From: Gammaproteobacteria bacterium
GTDB lineage: Bacteria > Pseudomonadota > Gammaproteobacteria > Steroidobacterales > Steroidobacteraceae
Direction: 5' to 3'
Assembly (NCBI GenBank): GCA_027365225.1
Contig: DAHXNV010000005.1
Location: 1 to 64,000 of the forward strand
Length of the DNA: 64,000 nucleotides
Of this stretch, positions 40,078-49,340 are shown in pieces. Numbering within the stretch: position 1 is the first letter of the stretch; each line of letters starts with the position of its first letter. Below the pieces are notes generated by a model, which was not told the origin of the DNA, made no database searches, and worked only from the letters and a program-made list of their open reading frames with translations. Position numbers and translations under genes: made by a program.

Positions 40078-42141
40078 ATGCGTCGCAAGCTCTCCATGCT
40101 CGACCGCTCGCTGTTTGGACCGGCGCTCGCCGATTCGGTGCGCAAGCTCGACCCTAGGGTGCAGTGGCGCAATCCGGTGATGTTCGTGGTGTATCTGGGC
40201 AGCATCCTCACCACGGGCCTGTGGATCGAGGCGCTGTTCGGGCCAGGGGAGGCACCGGCGTGGTTCATCTTCAGTGTCGCGATCTGGCTGTGGTTCACGG
40301 TGCTGTTCGCAAATTTTGCCGAGGCGCTGGCCGAAGGGCGCAGCAAGGCCCAGGCGGCGAGCCTCAAAGGCCTGAAGCAGACCGTGGAAGCCAAGCGGCT
40401 TGCCGACCCCGCCGACCGTACACGGGTGACGCGGGTGCGGGCCGACGGGTTGCGCAAGGGCGATGTCGTCCTGGTGGAGGCGGGCGATTTCATTCCCGGC
40501 GACGGCGAAGTCGTCGAGGGAGCCGCCTCGGTCGATGAGAGCGCGATCACCGGCGAGTCCGCCCCCGTCATCCGCGAGTCCGGCGGAGATTTCTCCTCCG
40601 TCACCGGCGGCACGCGCGTGCTGTCGGACTGGATCGTGGTGCGCATCTCGGTCAATCCGGGCGAGACCTTCATCGACCGCATGATCGCCATGGTCGAGTC
40701 TGCCAAGCGGCAGAAGACCCCGAATGAGATCGCGCTCACCATCCTGCTCGTGGCGCTCACCCTGGTATTCGTGTTCGCCACCGCGACGTTGCTGCCGTAT
40801 TCACTCTACAGCGTCGCGGTCACCAAGCTCGGCACCCCCGTCACGATCACCGCACTCATCGCGCTGCTGGTGTGTCTGATTCCGACCACCATCGGCGGCC
40901 TGCTCTCGGCGATCGGGGTGGCCGGCATGAGCCGCATGATGCAGGCCAACGTGATCGCGACCTCGGGCCGCGCGGTCGAAGCGGCCGGCGATGTCGACGT
41001 GTTGCTACTCGACAAGACCGGCACGATCACGCTGGGCAACCGGCAGGCCGCGGCGTTCATTCCGGCCGACGGCGTGACCGATGAGGAGCTGGCCAGTGCC
41101 GCCCAGCTGGCCTCGCTCGCCGATGAGACGCCGGAAGGGCGCAGCATCGTCGTGCTGGCCAAGCAGCGTTTCAAGCTGCGCGAGCGGGATCTCACCGCGT
41201 TGCGCGGGACGTTCGTGCCCTTCTCCGCGCACACACGCATGAGCGGCGTCGACATCCACGGGCGCCAGATCCGCAAGGGTGCGGCGGACGCCATCCGCAA
41301 GCAGGTCGAATCACTCGGACAGGACTTTCCGCAGGCGGTGCTCGAGGCGGTGAAAACGATCGCGCGCCGGGGTAGTACGCCGCTGCTGGTGAGCGACGGC
41401 CCGCGGGTGCTCGGGATCATCGAGTTGAAGGATATCGTCAAGGGCGGCATCAAGGAGCGGTTCGGCGAGCTGCGCCGCATGGGCATCAAGACGGTGATGA
41501 TCACCGGCGACAATCCGCTGACCGCCGCGGCAATCGCCGCCGAGGCCGGTGTCGATGACTTTCTCGCGGAGGCGACTCCGGAGGCGAAGCTGAAGCTCAT
41601 TCGCGCCCACCAGGCCGAAGGCCGGCTGGTGGCGATGACCGGCGACGGTACCAACGACGCGCCGGCGCTCGCGCAGGCCGACGTCGCCGTCGCGATGAAC
41701 ACCGGGACTCAGGCGGCCAAAGAGGCCGGCAACATGGTCGACCTCGACTCCAACCCCACCAAGTTGATCGAGGTGGTGGAGACGGGCAAACAGATGCTGA
41801 TGACGCGCGGCTCGCTCACCACCTTCAGCATCGCCAACGACGTCGCCAAGTATTTCGCGATCATCCCGGCGGTGTTCGCCACCACCTATCCGCAGCTCAA
41901 TGCGCTCAACGTCATGCATCTGACCAGCCCGATCTCGGCGATCCTCTCGGCGGTGATCTTCAATGCGCTCATCATCGTTGTCTTGATTCCGCTCGCGCTG
42001 AAGGGGGTGCGCTACCGGCCGCTCGGCGCCGGTACGCTGTTGCGCCGCAATATGCTGATCTACGGCCTGGGCGGGATCATCGTGCCGTTCCTCGGCATCA
42101 AGTTGATCGACATGGGCCTGACTTTCCTTCATCTGACCTGA
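40078..42141 (+). CDS. kdpB: Potassium-transporting ATPase, ATP-binding subunit KdpB
   Basis: The 687-residue P-type ATPase hydrolyses ATP to drive KdpA. It has the actuator motif [17 protein letters not shown], the phosphorylation motif [19 protein letters not shown] and the hinge [18 protein letters not shown]. KdpB-typical [17 protein letters not shown] precedes the phosphorylated aspartate. The final part contains three helices. It begins one base after the kdpA stop, so the operon is tightly coupled. Confidence 0.97.
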   Translation: MRRKLSMLDRSLFGPALADSVRKLDPRVQWRNPVMFVVYLGSILTTGLWIEALFGPGEAPAWFIFSVAIWLWFTVLFANFAEALAEGRSKAQAASLKGLKQTVEAKRLADPADRTRVTRVRADGLRKGDVVLVEAGDFIPGDGEVVEGAASVDESAITGESAPVIRESGGDFSSVTGGTRVLSDWIVVRISVNPGETFIDRMIAMVESAKRQKTPNEIALTILLVALTLVFVFATATLLPYSLYSVAVTKLGTPVTITALIALLVCLIPTTIGGLLSAIGVAGMSRMMQANVIATSGRAVEAAGDVDVLLLDKTGTITLGNRQAAAFIPADGVTDEELASAAQLASLADETPEGRSIVVLAKQRFKLRERDLTALRGTFVPFSAHTRMSGVDIHGRQIRKGAADAIRKQVESLGQDFPQAVLEAVKTIARRGSTPLLVSDGPRVLGIIELKDIVKGGIKERFGELRRMGIKTVMITGDNPLTAAAIAAEAGVDDFLAEATPEAKLKLIRAHQAEGRLVAMTGDGTNDAPALAQADVAVAMNTGTQAAKEAGNMVDLDSNPTKLIEVVETGKQMLMTRGSLTTFSIANDVAKYFAIIPAVFATTYPQLNALNVMHLTSPISAILSAVIFNALIIVVLIPLALKGVRYRPLGAGTLLRRNMLIYGLGGIIVPFLGIKLIDMGLTFLHLT

Positions 42142-42152
42142 GCGGTGATGCC

Positions 42153-42818
42153 ATGACAGAATTGCCCGGAGCAATTTTCGATGCGACGGCGCCGCGCTCC
42201 CACAGGGGCGAGGTCCGGGAAGGACCGGCTAAATCCATGCTGCGCCCCGCGGTCGTGCTGCTGCTCATCATGACGGCGCTGACCGGCGTCGTTTATCCGC
42301 TCGTCATTACCGCCATTGCGCAAGTGGTGTTCCCGGTCCAGGCCGGCGGCAGTCTGATCCTGCGTGACGGCAAGGTCATCGGGTCGCGCCTGATCGGCCA
42401 GCCGTTCAGTGCCGCGGGGTACTTCTGGAGCCGACCCTCGGCGAGTACCCCGCAGCCGTACAACGGGCTGGATTCCGGCGGTTCCAATCTCGGACCGTTG
42501 AATCCGGCCCTCATCCAGGCCGTCAAGGCCCGTATCGCCGCCTTGCGGGCCGCCGATCCCGGTAATACCGCGCCGATCCCCGTGGACCTGGTGACCGCCT
42601 CCGCCAGCGGGCTCGATCCGGACATCAGTCTGGCGGCCGCCTACTACCAGGCCGGCCGGGTCGCGCGCGCCCGCCATTTGAGCCTCGCCACGGTGCGTGG
42701 TCTGATCGGCGCACACGCCCGGTACCCCTGGCTCGGGGTGCTTGGCCAGCCCCGCGTGAATGTGCTGGAGCTCAATCTGGCCCTGGACGCCGTGACACAG
42801 CCGGCGGGCGACAAATAG
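42153..42818 (+). CDS. kdpC: Potassium-transporting ATPase subunit KdpC
   Basis: The 221-residue subunit has one membrane helix ([20 protein letters not shown]) and a periplasmic domain with [39 protein letters not shown] and [20 protein letters not shown], all hallmark KdpC segments. KdpC assists ATP binding and complex assembly. The annotated ATG at 42153 adds 28 residues before the usual start. ATG 42237, with AAGGA upstream, would give 193 residues, the normal family length. Operon spacing favours the first, homology the second. Confidence 0.93.
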   Translation: MTELPGAIFDATAPRSHRGEVREGPAKSMLRPAVVLLLIMTALTGVVYPLVITAIAQVVFPVQAGGSLILRDGKVIGSRLIGQPFSAAGYFWSRPSASTPQPYNGLDSGGSNLGPLNPALIQAVKARIAALRAADPGNTAPIPVDLVTASASGLDPDISLAAAYYQAGRVARARHLSLATVRGLIGAHARYPWLGVLGQPRVNVLELNLALDAVTQPAGDK

Positions 42819-42875
42819 CCGGCGTAATGAGCGAAGGGCGCGCGCGCCACGGGCCTCCCGGCGGATAATGCCGGG

Positions 42876-45575
42876 GTGAATGCTCCGACCGCCGATCTCA
42901 GACCTGATCCGGATCAACTGCTCGCCCAAGTCAAGGCCCAGGAAGAGCGGGCCACCCGGGGGCGGTTGCGTATCTTTTTCGGCTCCTCCGCAGGGGTCGG
43001 CAAGACCTATTCCATGCTGCGGGCGGCCCGCTCGGAGCGGGCCGCGGGCACCGACGTGGCCATCGGCTATCTCGAGCCCCACGGCCGCCTCGAGACCGAG
43101 CAGCTGGCCGAAGGGCTGGAGCGCCTGCCGACGCTGTCGGTCGCCTATCGCGGCATCGTGCGCCAGGAGTTCGACCTCGATGCGGCGCTCGCGCGCCGGC
43201 CGGCCATCGTGTTGGTCGATGAGCTGGCGCACTCCAATCTGATCGGTGGCGTACCGCAGCCGCGCCACCCGAAGCGCTGGCAGGACATCGAGGAACTCCT
43301 CGTGGCCGGCATCAACGTCTGGACCACGGTCAATGTCCAGCACCTCGAGAGTCTGAACGACCTGGTCTTTCAAACCACCGGCGTGCGTCAGACCGAGACG
43401 CTCCCCGACCGGGTTTTCGATGAAGCCGACGACATCGAGCTGATCGATCTACCGGCCGACGATCTGATCGCGCGGTTGCATGCCGGCAAGGTGTATGTGT
43501 CCGACGCCGTGGCGGCCGCTTCCGAGCGCTTCTTCCGCAAGTCGAACCTGATGGCGCTGCGCGAGATCGCGCTGCGCCGGGTCGCCGAGCGGGTGGAGGC
43601 CGCGTCCCGCGCCCTGCACACCGGTCATGCCCGCGGCCGTATTGTCGGGGACCGTATTCTTGTGGCGGTCGGCCCGGACGATCAGGCCGAGCAGCTGGTG
43701 CGCACGGGTAAACGCATGGCCGACGCTCTCGCGGCGAGCTGGCTGGTGGTGTATGTCGAGACGCCGGCCCTTTTGCGTCTGTCCGAAACATTGCGCAATC
43801 GTAGGATCAACGTGCTGCGATTGGCCGAATCCCTCGGCGCGGAGACGGTGACCCTGGACGGACCGTCCGCGGCGGCGGCTCTGCTGGAGTACGCGCAGAC
43901 GCGCCGTGTCACACGCGTTCTGGTCGGTGCGCCGAAGCGGCGCGGCTGGCGCGCATGGACGCGCGCATCCACCTCGACCGTGCTGGTGAAGCAGGCACGG
44001 GGATTCGACGTGATCGTGGTGGCGCCGGCGGGAAGGACGAAGCGGGTGGCGCCGGCCCACCTGCCCGCCGGGGGCTTCCAGGCGGACATTCCGTGGGAGC
44101 GGTACGGCTGGGCGGCGGGCGTAAGCGGGCTGTGCACGCTGCTCGCATTCGCGATGTACCCGCATTTCGATCTGTCGAATCTCGCCATGGTCTATCTGCT
44201 CGGCGTCACGGTGGCGGGCCTGCGCCTCGGGCGCGGCCCCTCGGCGCTCACGGCCGTGCTCAACGTGCTGTTGTTCTGTTTTTCCTTCGTGCCCCCGAGG
44301 TTCACGTTCGCCGTCGCCGACTTCCAGTACTTCATAACCTTTGCGGCCATGCTCATCATCGGCCTGGTGATTGCGACCCTCACCGCCAACGTGCGCCAGC
44401 AGACCCGGGTCGCCGGTGCACGCGAGCGGCGTACCGCCGCGCTGTATGCCATGAGCCGTGAGCTGGCGGTGACGCGTGGGATCGAGAACATGGCGGGTGT
44501 GGCCGTGCGGCACGTGGCCGAGGTATTCGACTGCCGGGCCGTGGTGCTGCTGCCGGATGTGGCGGGCAAGCTGCACTGCCCGCGCGGGCAGCCGTCGGAG
44601 CATTCGCTGCGTGGCGCCGATCTTGCCGTGGCGCAGTGGGTCAACGATCATGGCCAGCGCGCCGGCCTGGGCTCCGATACTCTGCCGGCGGCACCGGCGC
44701 TGTACGTGCCGCTCGGAGACGAGCAGCGCGCGACCGGAGTGTTGGCGGTGTTGCCGGCCAATCCGCGGCGGGTGTTGCTGCCGGAGCAGAGCCAGCTGCT
44801 GCATACCTTCGCCGGGCAGATTGGGCTCGCGCTCGAGCGCGCCCGCTTCGCCGATGCGGCGCAGGCCTCGAGCCTGGCCGTGGAGCGCGAGAGCCTGCGC
44901 AACACGCTGCTGGCGTCGATCTCGCACGACTTGCGCACGCCGCTCGCGGTCATGGTCGGCGCCGCCAGTACGCTGACCGAGCGCGGCGAGGCACTCCAGC
45001 CGAGCAAGCGCCGGGAGTTGGCCGCCTCCATCGAGGTGAAGGCGCGCGAGATGTCGGAGCTCGTGTCCAACGTGCTCGACCTGATGCGGTTCCAGTCCGG
45101 CGAAGTGCCGCTGATGCGCGATTGGCAGAGCGTCGAGGATCTGGCCGGCGCCGGACTGCAGCGCATCCAGGAGCGACTGCAGGATCACACCGTGGATCTG
45201 AAGATCCCGCCCGACCTGCCGCCGGTGTACGTCGACGCGGGCTTCGTGGCGCAGTTGTTCGCCAATCTGTTCGACAACCTCGCGAAATACACTCCCCCAG
45301 GCACGCATGCCTGGGTGTCGGCGATCAACGAGGGCGCCAGCGTGCGCGTGGTCGTCGAGGACGACGGTCCGGGGCTGCCGGCGGGCGATCCCGAGCAGCT
45401 GTTCGAGAAGTTTCAGCGCGGCAGCGGCGAGGGCGCGGTCGCCGGGGCGGGCCTGGGACTGACCATCTGCCGCGCGATCGTGCGGGCCCATGGCGGGGAG
45501 ATCTCGGCGCGGCGTCGGGACGGCGGCGGTGCCCGGTTCGAGTTCACGCTGCCGGCGCGGGAGCCGCGCGCTTGA
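42876..45575 (+). CDS. kdpD: Sensor histidine kinase KdpD
   Basis: The 899-residue sensor begins with the KdpD domain (RLRIFFGSSAGVGKTYSMLR with Walker A; VLVDELAHSNLIGGVPQPRH). A USP-like domain follows (RILVAVGPDDQAEQLVRTGK), then four clustered helices near residues 405-510, a GAF-like domain, a HisKA region with SISHDLRTPLAVMVGAAST, and an ATPase domain (LFDNLAKYTPPG, VEDDGPGLP, GAGLGLTICRAIVRAHGG). It senses potassium limitation or cell turgor and phosphorylates KdpE. The start is GTG at 42876, 57 bases after kdpC. Confidence 0.96.
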   Translation: MNAPTADLRPDPDQLLAQVKAQEERATRGRLRIFFGSSAGVGKTYSMLRAARSERAAGTDVAIGYLEPHGRLETEQLAEGLERLPTLSVAYRGIVRQEFDLDAALARRPAIVLVDELAHSNLIGGVPQPRHPKRWQDIEELLVAGINVWTTVNVQHLESLNDLVFQTTGVRQTETLPDRVFDEADDIELIDLPADDLIARLHAGKVYVSDAVAAASERFFRKSNLMALREIALRRVAERVEAASRALHTGHARGRIVGDRILVAVGPDDQAEQLVRTGKRMADALAASWLVVYVETPALLRLSETLRNRRINVLRLAESLGAETVTLDGPSAAAALLEYAQTRRVTRVLVGAPKRRGWRAWTRASTSTVLVKQARGFDVIVVAPAGRTKRVAPAHLPAGGFQADIPWERYGWAAGVSGLCTLLAFAMYPHFDLSNLAMVYLLGVTVAGLRLGRGPSALTAVLNVLLFCFSFVPPRFTFAVADFQYFITFAAMLIIGLVIATLTANVRQQTRVAGARERRTAALYAMSRELAVTRGIENMAGVAVRHVAEVFDCRAVVLLPDVAGKLHCPRGQPSEHSLRGADLAVAQWVNDHGQRAGLGSDTLPAAPALYVPLGDEQRATGVLAVLPANPRRVLLPEQSQLLHTFAGQIGLALERARFADAAQASSLAVERESLRNTLLASISHDLRTPLAVMVGAASTLTERGEALQPSKRRELAASIEVKAREMSELVSNVLDLMRFQSGEVPLMRDWQSVEDLAGAGLQRIQERLQDHTVDLKIPPDLPPVYVDAGFVAQLFANLFDNLAKYTPPGTHAWVSAINEGASVRVVVEDDGPGLPAGDPEQLFEKFQRGSGEGAVAGAGLGLTICRAIVRAHGGEISARRRDGGGARFEFTLPAREPRA

Positions 45576-45583
45576 CCGAAGCG

Positions 45584-46276
45584 ATGCACCAGGTGCTGGT
45601 GGTCGAAGACGAGCCGGCCATCCGCAACGTGTTGACGGTTCTGCTCGAGGCCGAGGGCTACCGGATCATCGAGGCCGATACGGCGCTGCGCGCCGAGATC
45701 GAGAGCCGCAGCCACAAGCCGGACCTGCTGCTGATCGATCTGGGACTGCCCGACGGCGATGGCATCGCCATCATCCGCCGGGTGCGCGCCTGGTCGCCGA
45801 TGCCGATCGTCGTCTTGTCGGCGCGCACGCAGGAGGACCAGAAAGTCGCCGCGCTGGATGCGGGCGCAGACGACTACGTCACCAAGCCGTTCAGCGCCCG
45901 CGAGCTGCTGGCGCGAGTCCGCGCGGCGCTCAGGCGCAACGTCCGCGGCGCGGAGCCGGCGGGCGTGCTCAACCTCGGGCCGGTGCAGATCGATCTGGAG
46001 AAGCGCGAGGCCCGCGGCGCGGCCGACGAGATCCACCTCACGCCGCTCGAGTACCGCTTGATCGAGTGCCTGGCGCGCCACCTTGGCGCCATCATCACGC
46101 AGCAGCAGCTGATTCGCGAGGTGTGGGGACCGGAGCGCCTCGGCGACAGTCGCGGTCTGCGGGTGTGCATCATGAATCTACGCGGCAAGATCGAGCCGGA
46201 CCCGCGTAAGCCGCGCTACCTGATGACCGAGGCGGGTCTCGGCTACCGGCTGCGCAGCGACGACAAGCCCGGGTAG
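45584..46276 (+). CDS. kdpE: Response regulator KdpE
   Basis: The 230-residue OmpR-class regulator has a receiver with acidic pocket VVEDEP, phospho-aspartate in LLLIDLGLPDGDG and lysine in YVTKPFSARELLARVRA. A winged-helix DNA-binding domain follows (HLTPLEYRLIECLARHLGAI, LRGKIEPDPRKPRYLMTEAG). It activates the kdp operon after phosphorylation by KdpD. ATG 45584 was chosen; a TTG at 45572 overlapping the kdpD stop would add four residues. Confidence 0.95.
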   Translation: MHQVLVVEDEPAIRNVLTVLLEAEGYRIIEADTALRAEIESRSHKPDLLLIDLGLPDGDGIAIIRRVRAWSPMPIVVLSARTQEDQKVAALDAGADDYVTKPFSARELLARVRAALRRNVRGAEPAGVLNLGPVQIDLEKREARGAADEIHLTPLEYRLIECLARHLGAIITQQQLIREVWGPERLGDSRGLRVCIMNLRGKIEPDPRKPRYLMTEAGLGYRLRSDDKPG

Positions 46277-46321
46277 GTGGGCGCGCGGCGCGGCGTCCGG
46301 GAGGGCTGATGGCCGGGCCGC

Positions 46322-46768
46322 TCAGGTGAGCGACACGACCAGCTTGGCGCTGTGGCTGCGCCAGTGGATTGGAATCACGAAGGCGCGCGCGCCCGGCGGC
46401 TGCGAAATCTGCGGCTTCTCGCCGGCAAACACACTCGGCACCGAGATGACGAAATCATGTCCGAAATCGCGCCGCGCGTTGCCCGAGATGGTGTTGGCGA
46501 CCTCGCCGACCAGGTCGCGCATGCTCTCGTGGCTGAAGTCGCTCTCCTGCATCTTCATCAGCAGCACCGTCAGCATGGCGCGCGGCGCGGTGAAGTACAC
46601 CACGCCCTCGCGCTTGCCGCTGACGTTGATCATGCCGGTGTAATCGTGCATGGCGGTCTCGCCCTCGAGCAGATACGGCGAGCCGATCGTGGCCGGCTGC
46701 TGCGCGGCCACTTCGAAGTACCGGGTCGTACCGTCGACGAAGGTCTTCAGTTCCTCTTCCCGCAGCAT
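46322..46768 (-). CDS. CheX-like phosphatase domain protein
   Basis: The 148-residue protein reads YTGMINVSGKREGVVYFTAP, then DLVGEVANTISGNARRDFG, which is the CheX/CheC/FliY phosphatase motif (E-x-x-N-x-x-x-G-x-x). CheX removes phosphate from CheY. It is the last gene of a four-gene minus-strand unit and lies 31 bases after the CheY-like gene, its obvious substrate. The protein is cytoplasmic. It converges with kdpE across a 45-base gap. Confidence 0.8.
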   Translation of the reverse strand: MLREEELKTFVDGTTRYFEVAAQQPATIGSPYLLEGETAMHDYTGMINVSGKREGVVYFTAPRAMLTVLLMKMQESDFSHESMRDLVGEVANTISGNARRDFGHDFVISVPSVFAGEKPQISQPPGARAFVIPIHWRSHSAKLVVSLT

Positions 46769-46799
46769 GACTAGCTTCTCGGTGCTCGTGTGCCCGTGA

Positions 46800-47189
46800 T
46801 CAATACATCAGCTCGGTGATCGCTTCGTTCAGCTGCCGATCGCTGAACGGTTTGTTGAGGAAGCCGTTGGCGCCGCGCTCCATGGCTTCCACCGCCGTAG
46901 CCTTGTCCGCGAGCGCCGAAATCACCAGTATGCGCACCGCGGGCTTCAGTTTCACCAGCTGCGTGATGCACTCGATGCCGTCCATCTGCGGCATGGTGAG
47001 ATCCATGGTGACCAGGTCCGGGTCGGTGCGGCGGGCGAGCTCCAGCGCCTCGAGGCCGTTGGCCGCGGTTCCCACCACCTGCAGATCGTCGAACTGCTGC
47101 GAGCGCTCGATGCGCCGCCGCACGATGTTCGAGTCGTCGACGATCAGCAGCTTCACGGGCCGCCTTTCGAGGGGATTGCCGCTGCTCAT
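46800..47189 (-). CDS. CheY-like single-domain response regulator
   Basis: The 129-residue receiver has the acidic pair in LLIVDDSNIVRRR, phospho-aspartate in LVTMDLTMPQMDG, the threonine/serine position in ILVISALADKATA and the lysine in GFLNKPFSDRQLN. There is no output domain, so it must act by protein contact, as CheY does on flagellar or pilus motors. It lies 17 bases after a CheA-like kinase and 31 before a CheX-like phosphatase, making a complete phosphorelay. The target is not encoded nearby. Confidence 0.88.
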   Translation of the reverse strand: MSSGNPLERRPVKLLIVDDSNIVRRRIERSQQFDDLQVVGTAANGLEALELARRTDPDLVTMDLTMPQMDGIECITQLVKLKPAVRILVISALADKATAVEAMERGANGFLNKPFSDRQLNEAITELMY

Positions 47190-47206
47190 GGCTGCCGTTT
47201 CCGCCG

Positions 47207-49327
47207 CTAGGCCACCGCGGTCTGGCTGGGCGCGGGCAGCGCGATCTTGAAGCGCGTGAAGCGGCCCGGATGAGTGCTCACCCCGATCCGTCCGCCGAGC
47301 GCGTAGACCGACTTGGCCACCACGTCCATGCCGGCGCCGCGGCCGGCATCCATCGTCACTTCGGCGCGGGTCGAGAAGCCGGGCTTGAAGATCAGCGCCA
47401 GGGCCGAGCGATTGTCGAGCTCGGCCGCCTGCTCCTCGGTGAGCAATTGCTTGCGCACGGCCGCTTCCTTCAGCGCCTCGGGCGAGAGGCCGGCGCCGTC
47501 GTCCTCGAATACCAGCTCGCAGCCGCTCTCCACGCGGCGGAACTGCGCGCGCACCTGGCCCGTGGCGGATTTCGAGGCGGCGCGGCGCACCGCATCCGGC
47601 TCGATACCGTGCACGGCCGCGTTGCGCAGCATCTGAATGAGACAGTCCTTGACGGTGGGCAGGTAGTTGACCGGTACCTCCTCGAGGCCCTCGAGGCTCA
47701 GCTTGAACGGCTTGCCGTGGTCCTCGGCGAGCTTGCGGGCCAGCCCCTGCAGGGTCGTGGCGAGCTCGACTGTGCCGTTCGGGCGCTCGGTGCCCGGCAG
47801 ACGCAGGACCGGCGTGCTCAGGGTGCCGTCGGAGGTGGACGCTCCGTCCTTCAGGGTGCTCAGGCGCAGGATCATCTCGCGCACCGAGCGCAGATGAGCC
47901 AACAACTCATCGAGCTTCAGCACCAGCGGCAGGAAGTCGTTGCCGGTGAGCTCGCTCTTGCCTTTGAGCTCCTCGACCATGTCCTCCAGATGGTGCACGC
48001 GCTGGGCGATGCTCATCAGGTTCAGCGCCGATGCCTCGCCCTTGATCGAGTGCAGCTCACGCGACAGACCGGCGAGCTTGCTGCTGAACTCGGCATGGCT
48101 GCGCGCCGGCTCTTTGAGGATGGCGTTGACGTGCTTCAGGCCCGCGGAGGCGGTGTCGAGGAATCCGCCCACCTGCAGCGGATCGGAGTGCAGCATGCTC
48201 ACCATCATGTCGATCTGAGCGTTGGCGTTCTCCTGGGCCGCGTGCAGTTCGCGCGCGAGCATGACGTTCGGAGTGATATCGGCGACGGTGCACAACACGT
48301 GCTTGACGCCCTTCGGGCCCAGCACGCGGTGGAAGTTGAATTGCAGGAAGTGAGCTTCCTTGCCGCCCCGGCCGTTGTCCAGCATGACTTCGAGCTGACC
48401 CAGCGGGTTGATGCTCTTCATCAGGTTTTCGTGGGCGCGCTCGCCCCACAGCAGCTTGATGTACTTGGTGGCGGTGGCGAGCGTCGCCGGCGATACTTTG
48501 CCGTGTAGCAGTTCCTCGAACGTCAGGCCGGCAAAATCCTCGCGGCCGAACAAGTGGTTCAGCGCCTGGGACCAGACCGCGCCGATGCGGTAATCGGCAT
48601 CGAGCAGGAACAGGCCCTCGCGTACCGTGTGCAGGATGTCGCGGGTCTGCTCCTCGGCGGCGCGCGCCGCACGCTCGCCGCGACTGCGCGCGAGCTGCAG
48701 ATAAGCGGCCGCCGCGCCGAGCAGCAGCACCGCCAGCACGCCGGCCGAGAGCAGCAGTCGCAGCCGCGAGGCGGCGCTCGAGGTGCGCTTCTGCAGCGCG
48801 GCGCTGAGGGTGGCGAGCCGCCGGTGCAGCGCCGGCGCGCGGCCTTGTGCGAACAGCTCCGCGCGGCGCACTTGCGTGTAATAGATCTTGCCGCTCACCG
48901 ACAGCGAGCTGCCGAAGTCGGTGTCCGAGTACGGCTCGCCGGAATAGGCGAGCACCGGCGCGAGGACCGGGGTATAGGCCTTCCACAGATGCCCCACCGC
49001 GCGCAGCACGGACGGATCCACGTCCGGTCGGCGCTCGAGCGCGGCCAGACTGCGATCGAATCCGGCCACCGAGTCGGCGAGTTCCTGATGAACCCCGCCG
49101 GTGTACTCGAGTGTGCCGAGCCGCTCGCGCAGCGCCGTCAGCTGCTGTGAGACTTCCGCCGGATAGGCCTCCAGGAGACTTGCGTGCTGCAGCAACGCGA
49201 CGTTGGCGCGGATTCGTGTGGCCAGCCGGAAGCCGACGATCAGCACCAACGCCATCAGCGCGGCCAGCAGCGCGCCCGCTCCGGCAGTGAGCAGCCGGCG
49301 GATTCGATCAGCGCCCGAGGATTGCAT
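47207..49327 (-). CDS. Membrane CheA-like kinase with PAS and HPt domains
   Basis: The 706-residue protein has a membrane helix at about 11-33 (LLAALMALVLIVGFRL), a helical periplasmic domain, a second helix near 192-212, and a PAS-like domain (VREGLFLLDADYRIGAVWSQ). An HPt domain with the phospho-histidine in SRELHSIKGEASALNL follows, and then a CheA-type ATPase (MLRNAAVHGIEP, FEDDGAGLSPEAL, DAGRGAGMDVVAKSV). It lacks the CheA dimerisation and CheW-like domains, so it does not need a receptor array. The ATG at 49327 is preceded by AGGTGG. The periplasmic domain may resemble PilJ-type sensors, as inference. Confidence 0.82.
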   Translation of the reverse strand: MQSSGADRIRRLLTAGAGALLAALMALVLIVGFRLATRIRANVALLQHASLLEAYPAEVSQQLTALRERLGTLEYTGGVHQELADSVAGFDRSLAALERRPDVDPSVLRAVGHLWKAYTPVLAPVLAYSGEPYSDTDFGSSLSVSGKIYYTQVRRAELFAQGRAPALHRRLATLSAALQKRTSSAASRLRLLLSAGVLAVLLLGAAAAYLQLARSRGERAARAAEEQTRDILHTVREGLFLLDADYRIGAVWSQALNHLFGREDFAGLTFEELLHGKVSPATLATATKYIKLLWGERAHENLMKSINPLGQLEVMLDNGRGGKEAHFLQFNFHRVLGPKGVKHVLCTVADITPNVMLARELHAAQENANAQIDMMVSMLHSDPLQVGGFLDTASAGLKHVNAILKEPARSHAEFSSKLAGLSRELHSIKGEASALNLMSIAQRVHHLEDMVEELKGKSELTGNDFLPLVLKLDELLAHLRSVREMILRLSTLKDGASTSDGTLSTPVLRLPGTERPNGTVELATTLQGLARKLAEDHGKPFKLSLEGLEEVPVNYLPTVKDCLIQMLRNAAVHGIEPDAVRRAASKSATGQVRAQFRRVESGCELVFEDDGAGLSPEALKEAAVRKQLLTEEQAAELDNRSALALIFKPGFSTRAEVTMDAGRGAGMDVVAKSVYALGGRIGVSTHPGRFTRFKIALPAPSQTAVA

Positions 49328-49340
49328 AGGATCCACCTGA

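Noticed and set aside
38265..40781. A long minus-strand open frame across kdpA and kdpB
   Set aside because: The product is low-complexity (histidine/glutamate/arginine-rich) and is a shadow of the conserved kdp genes.
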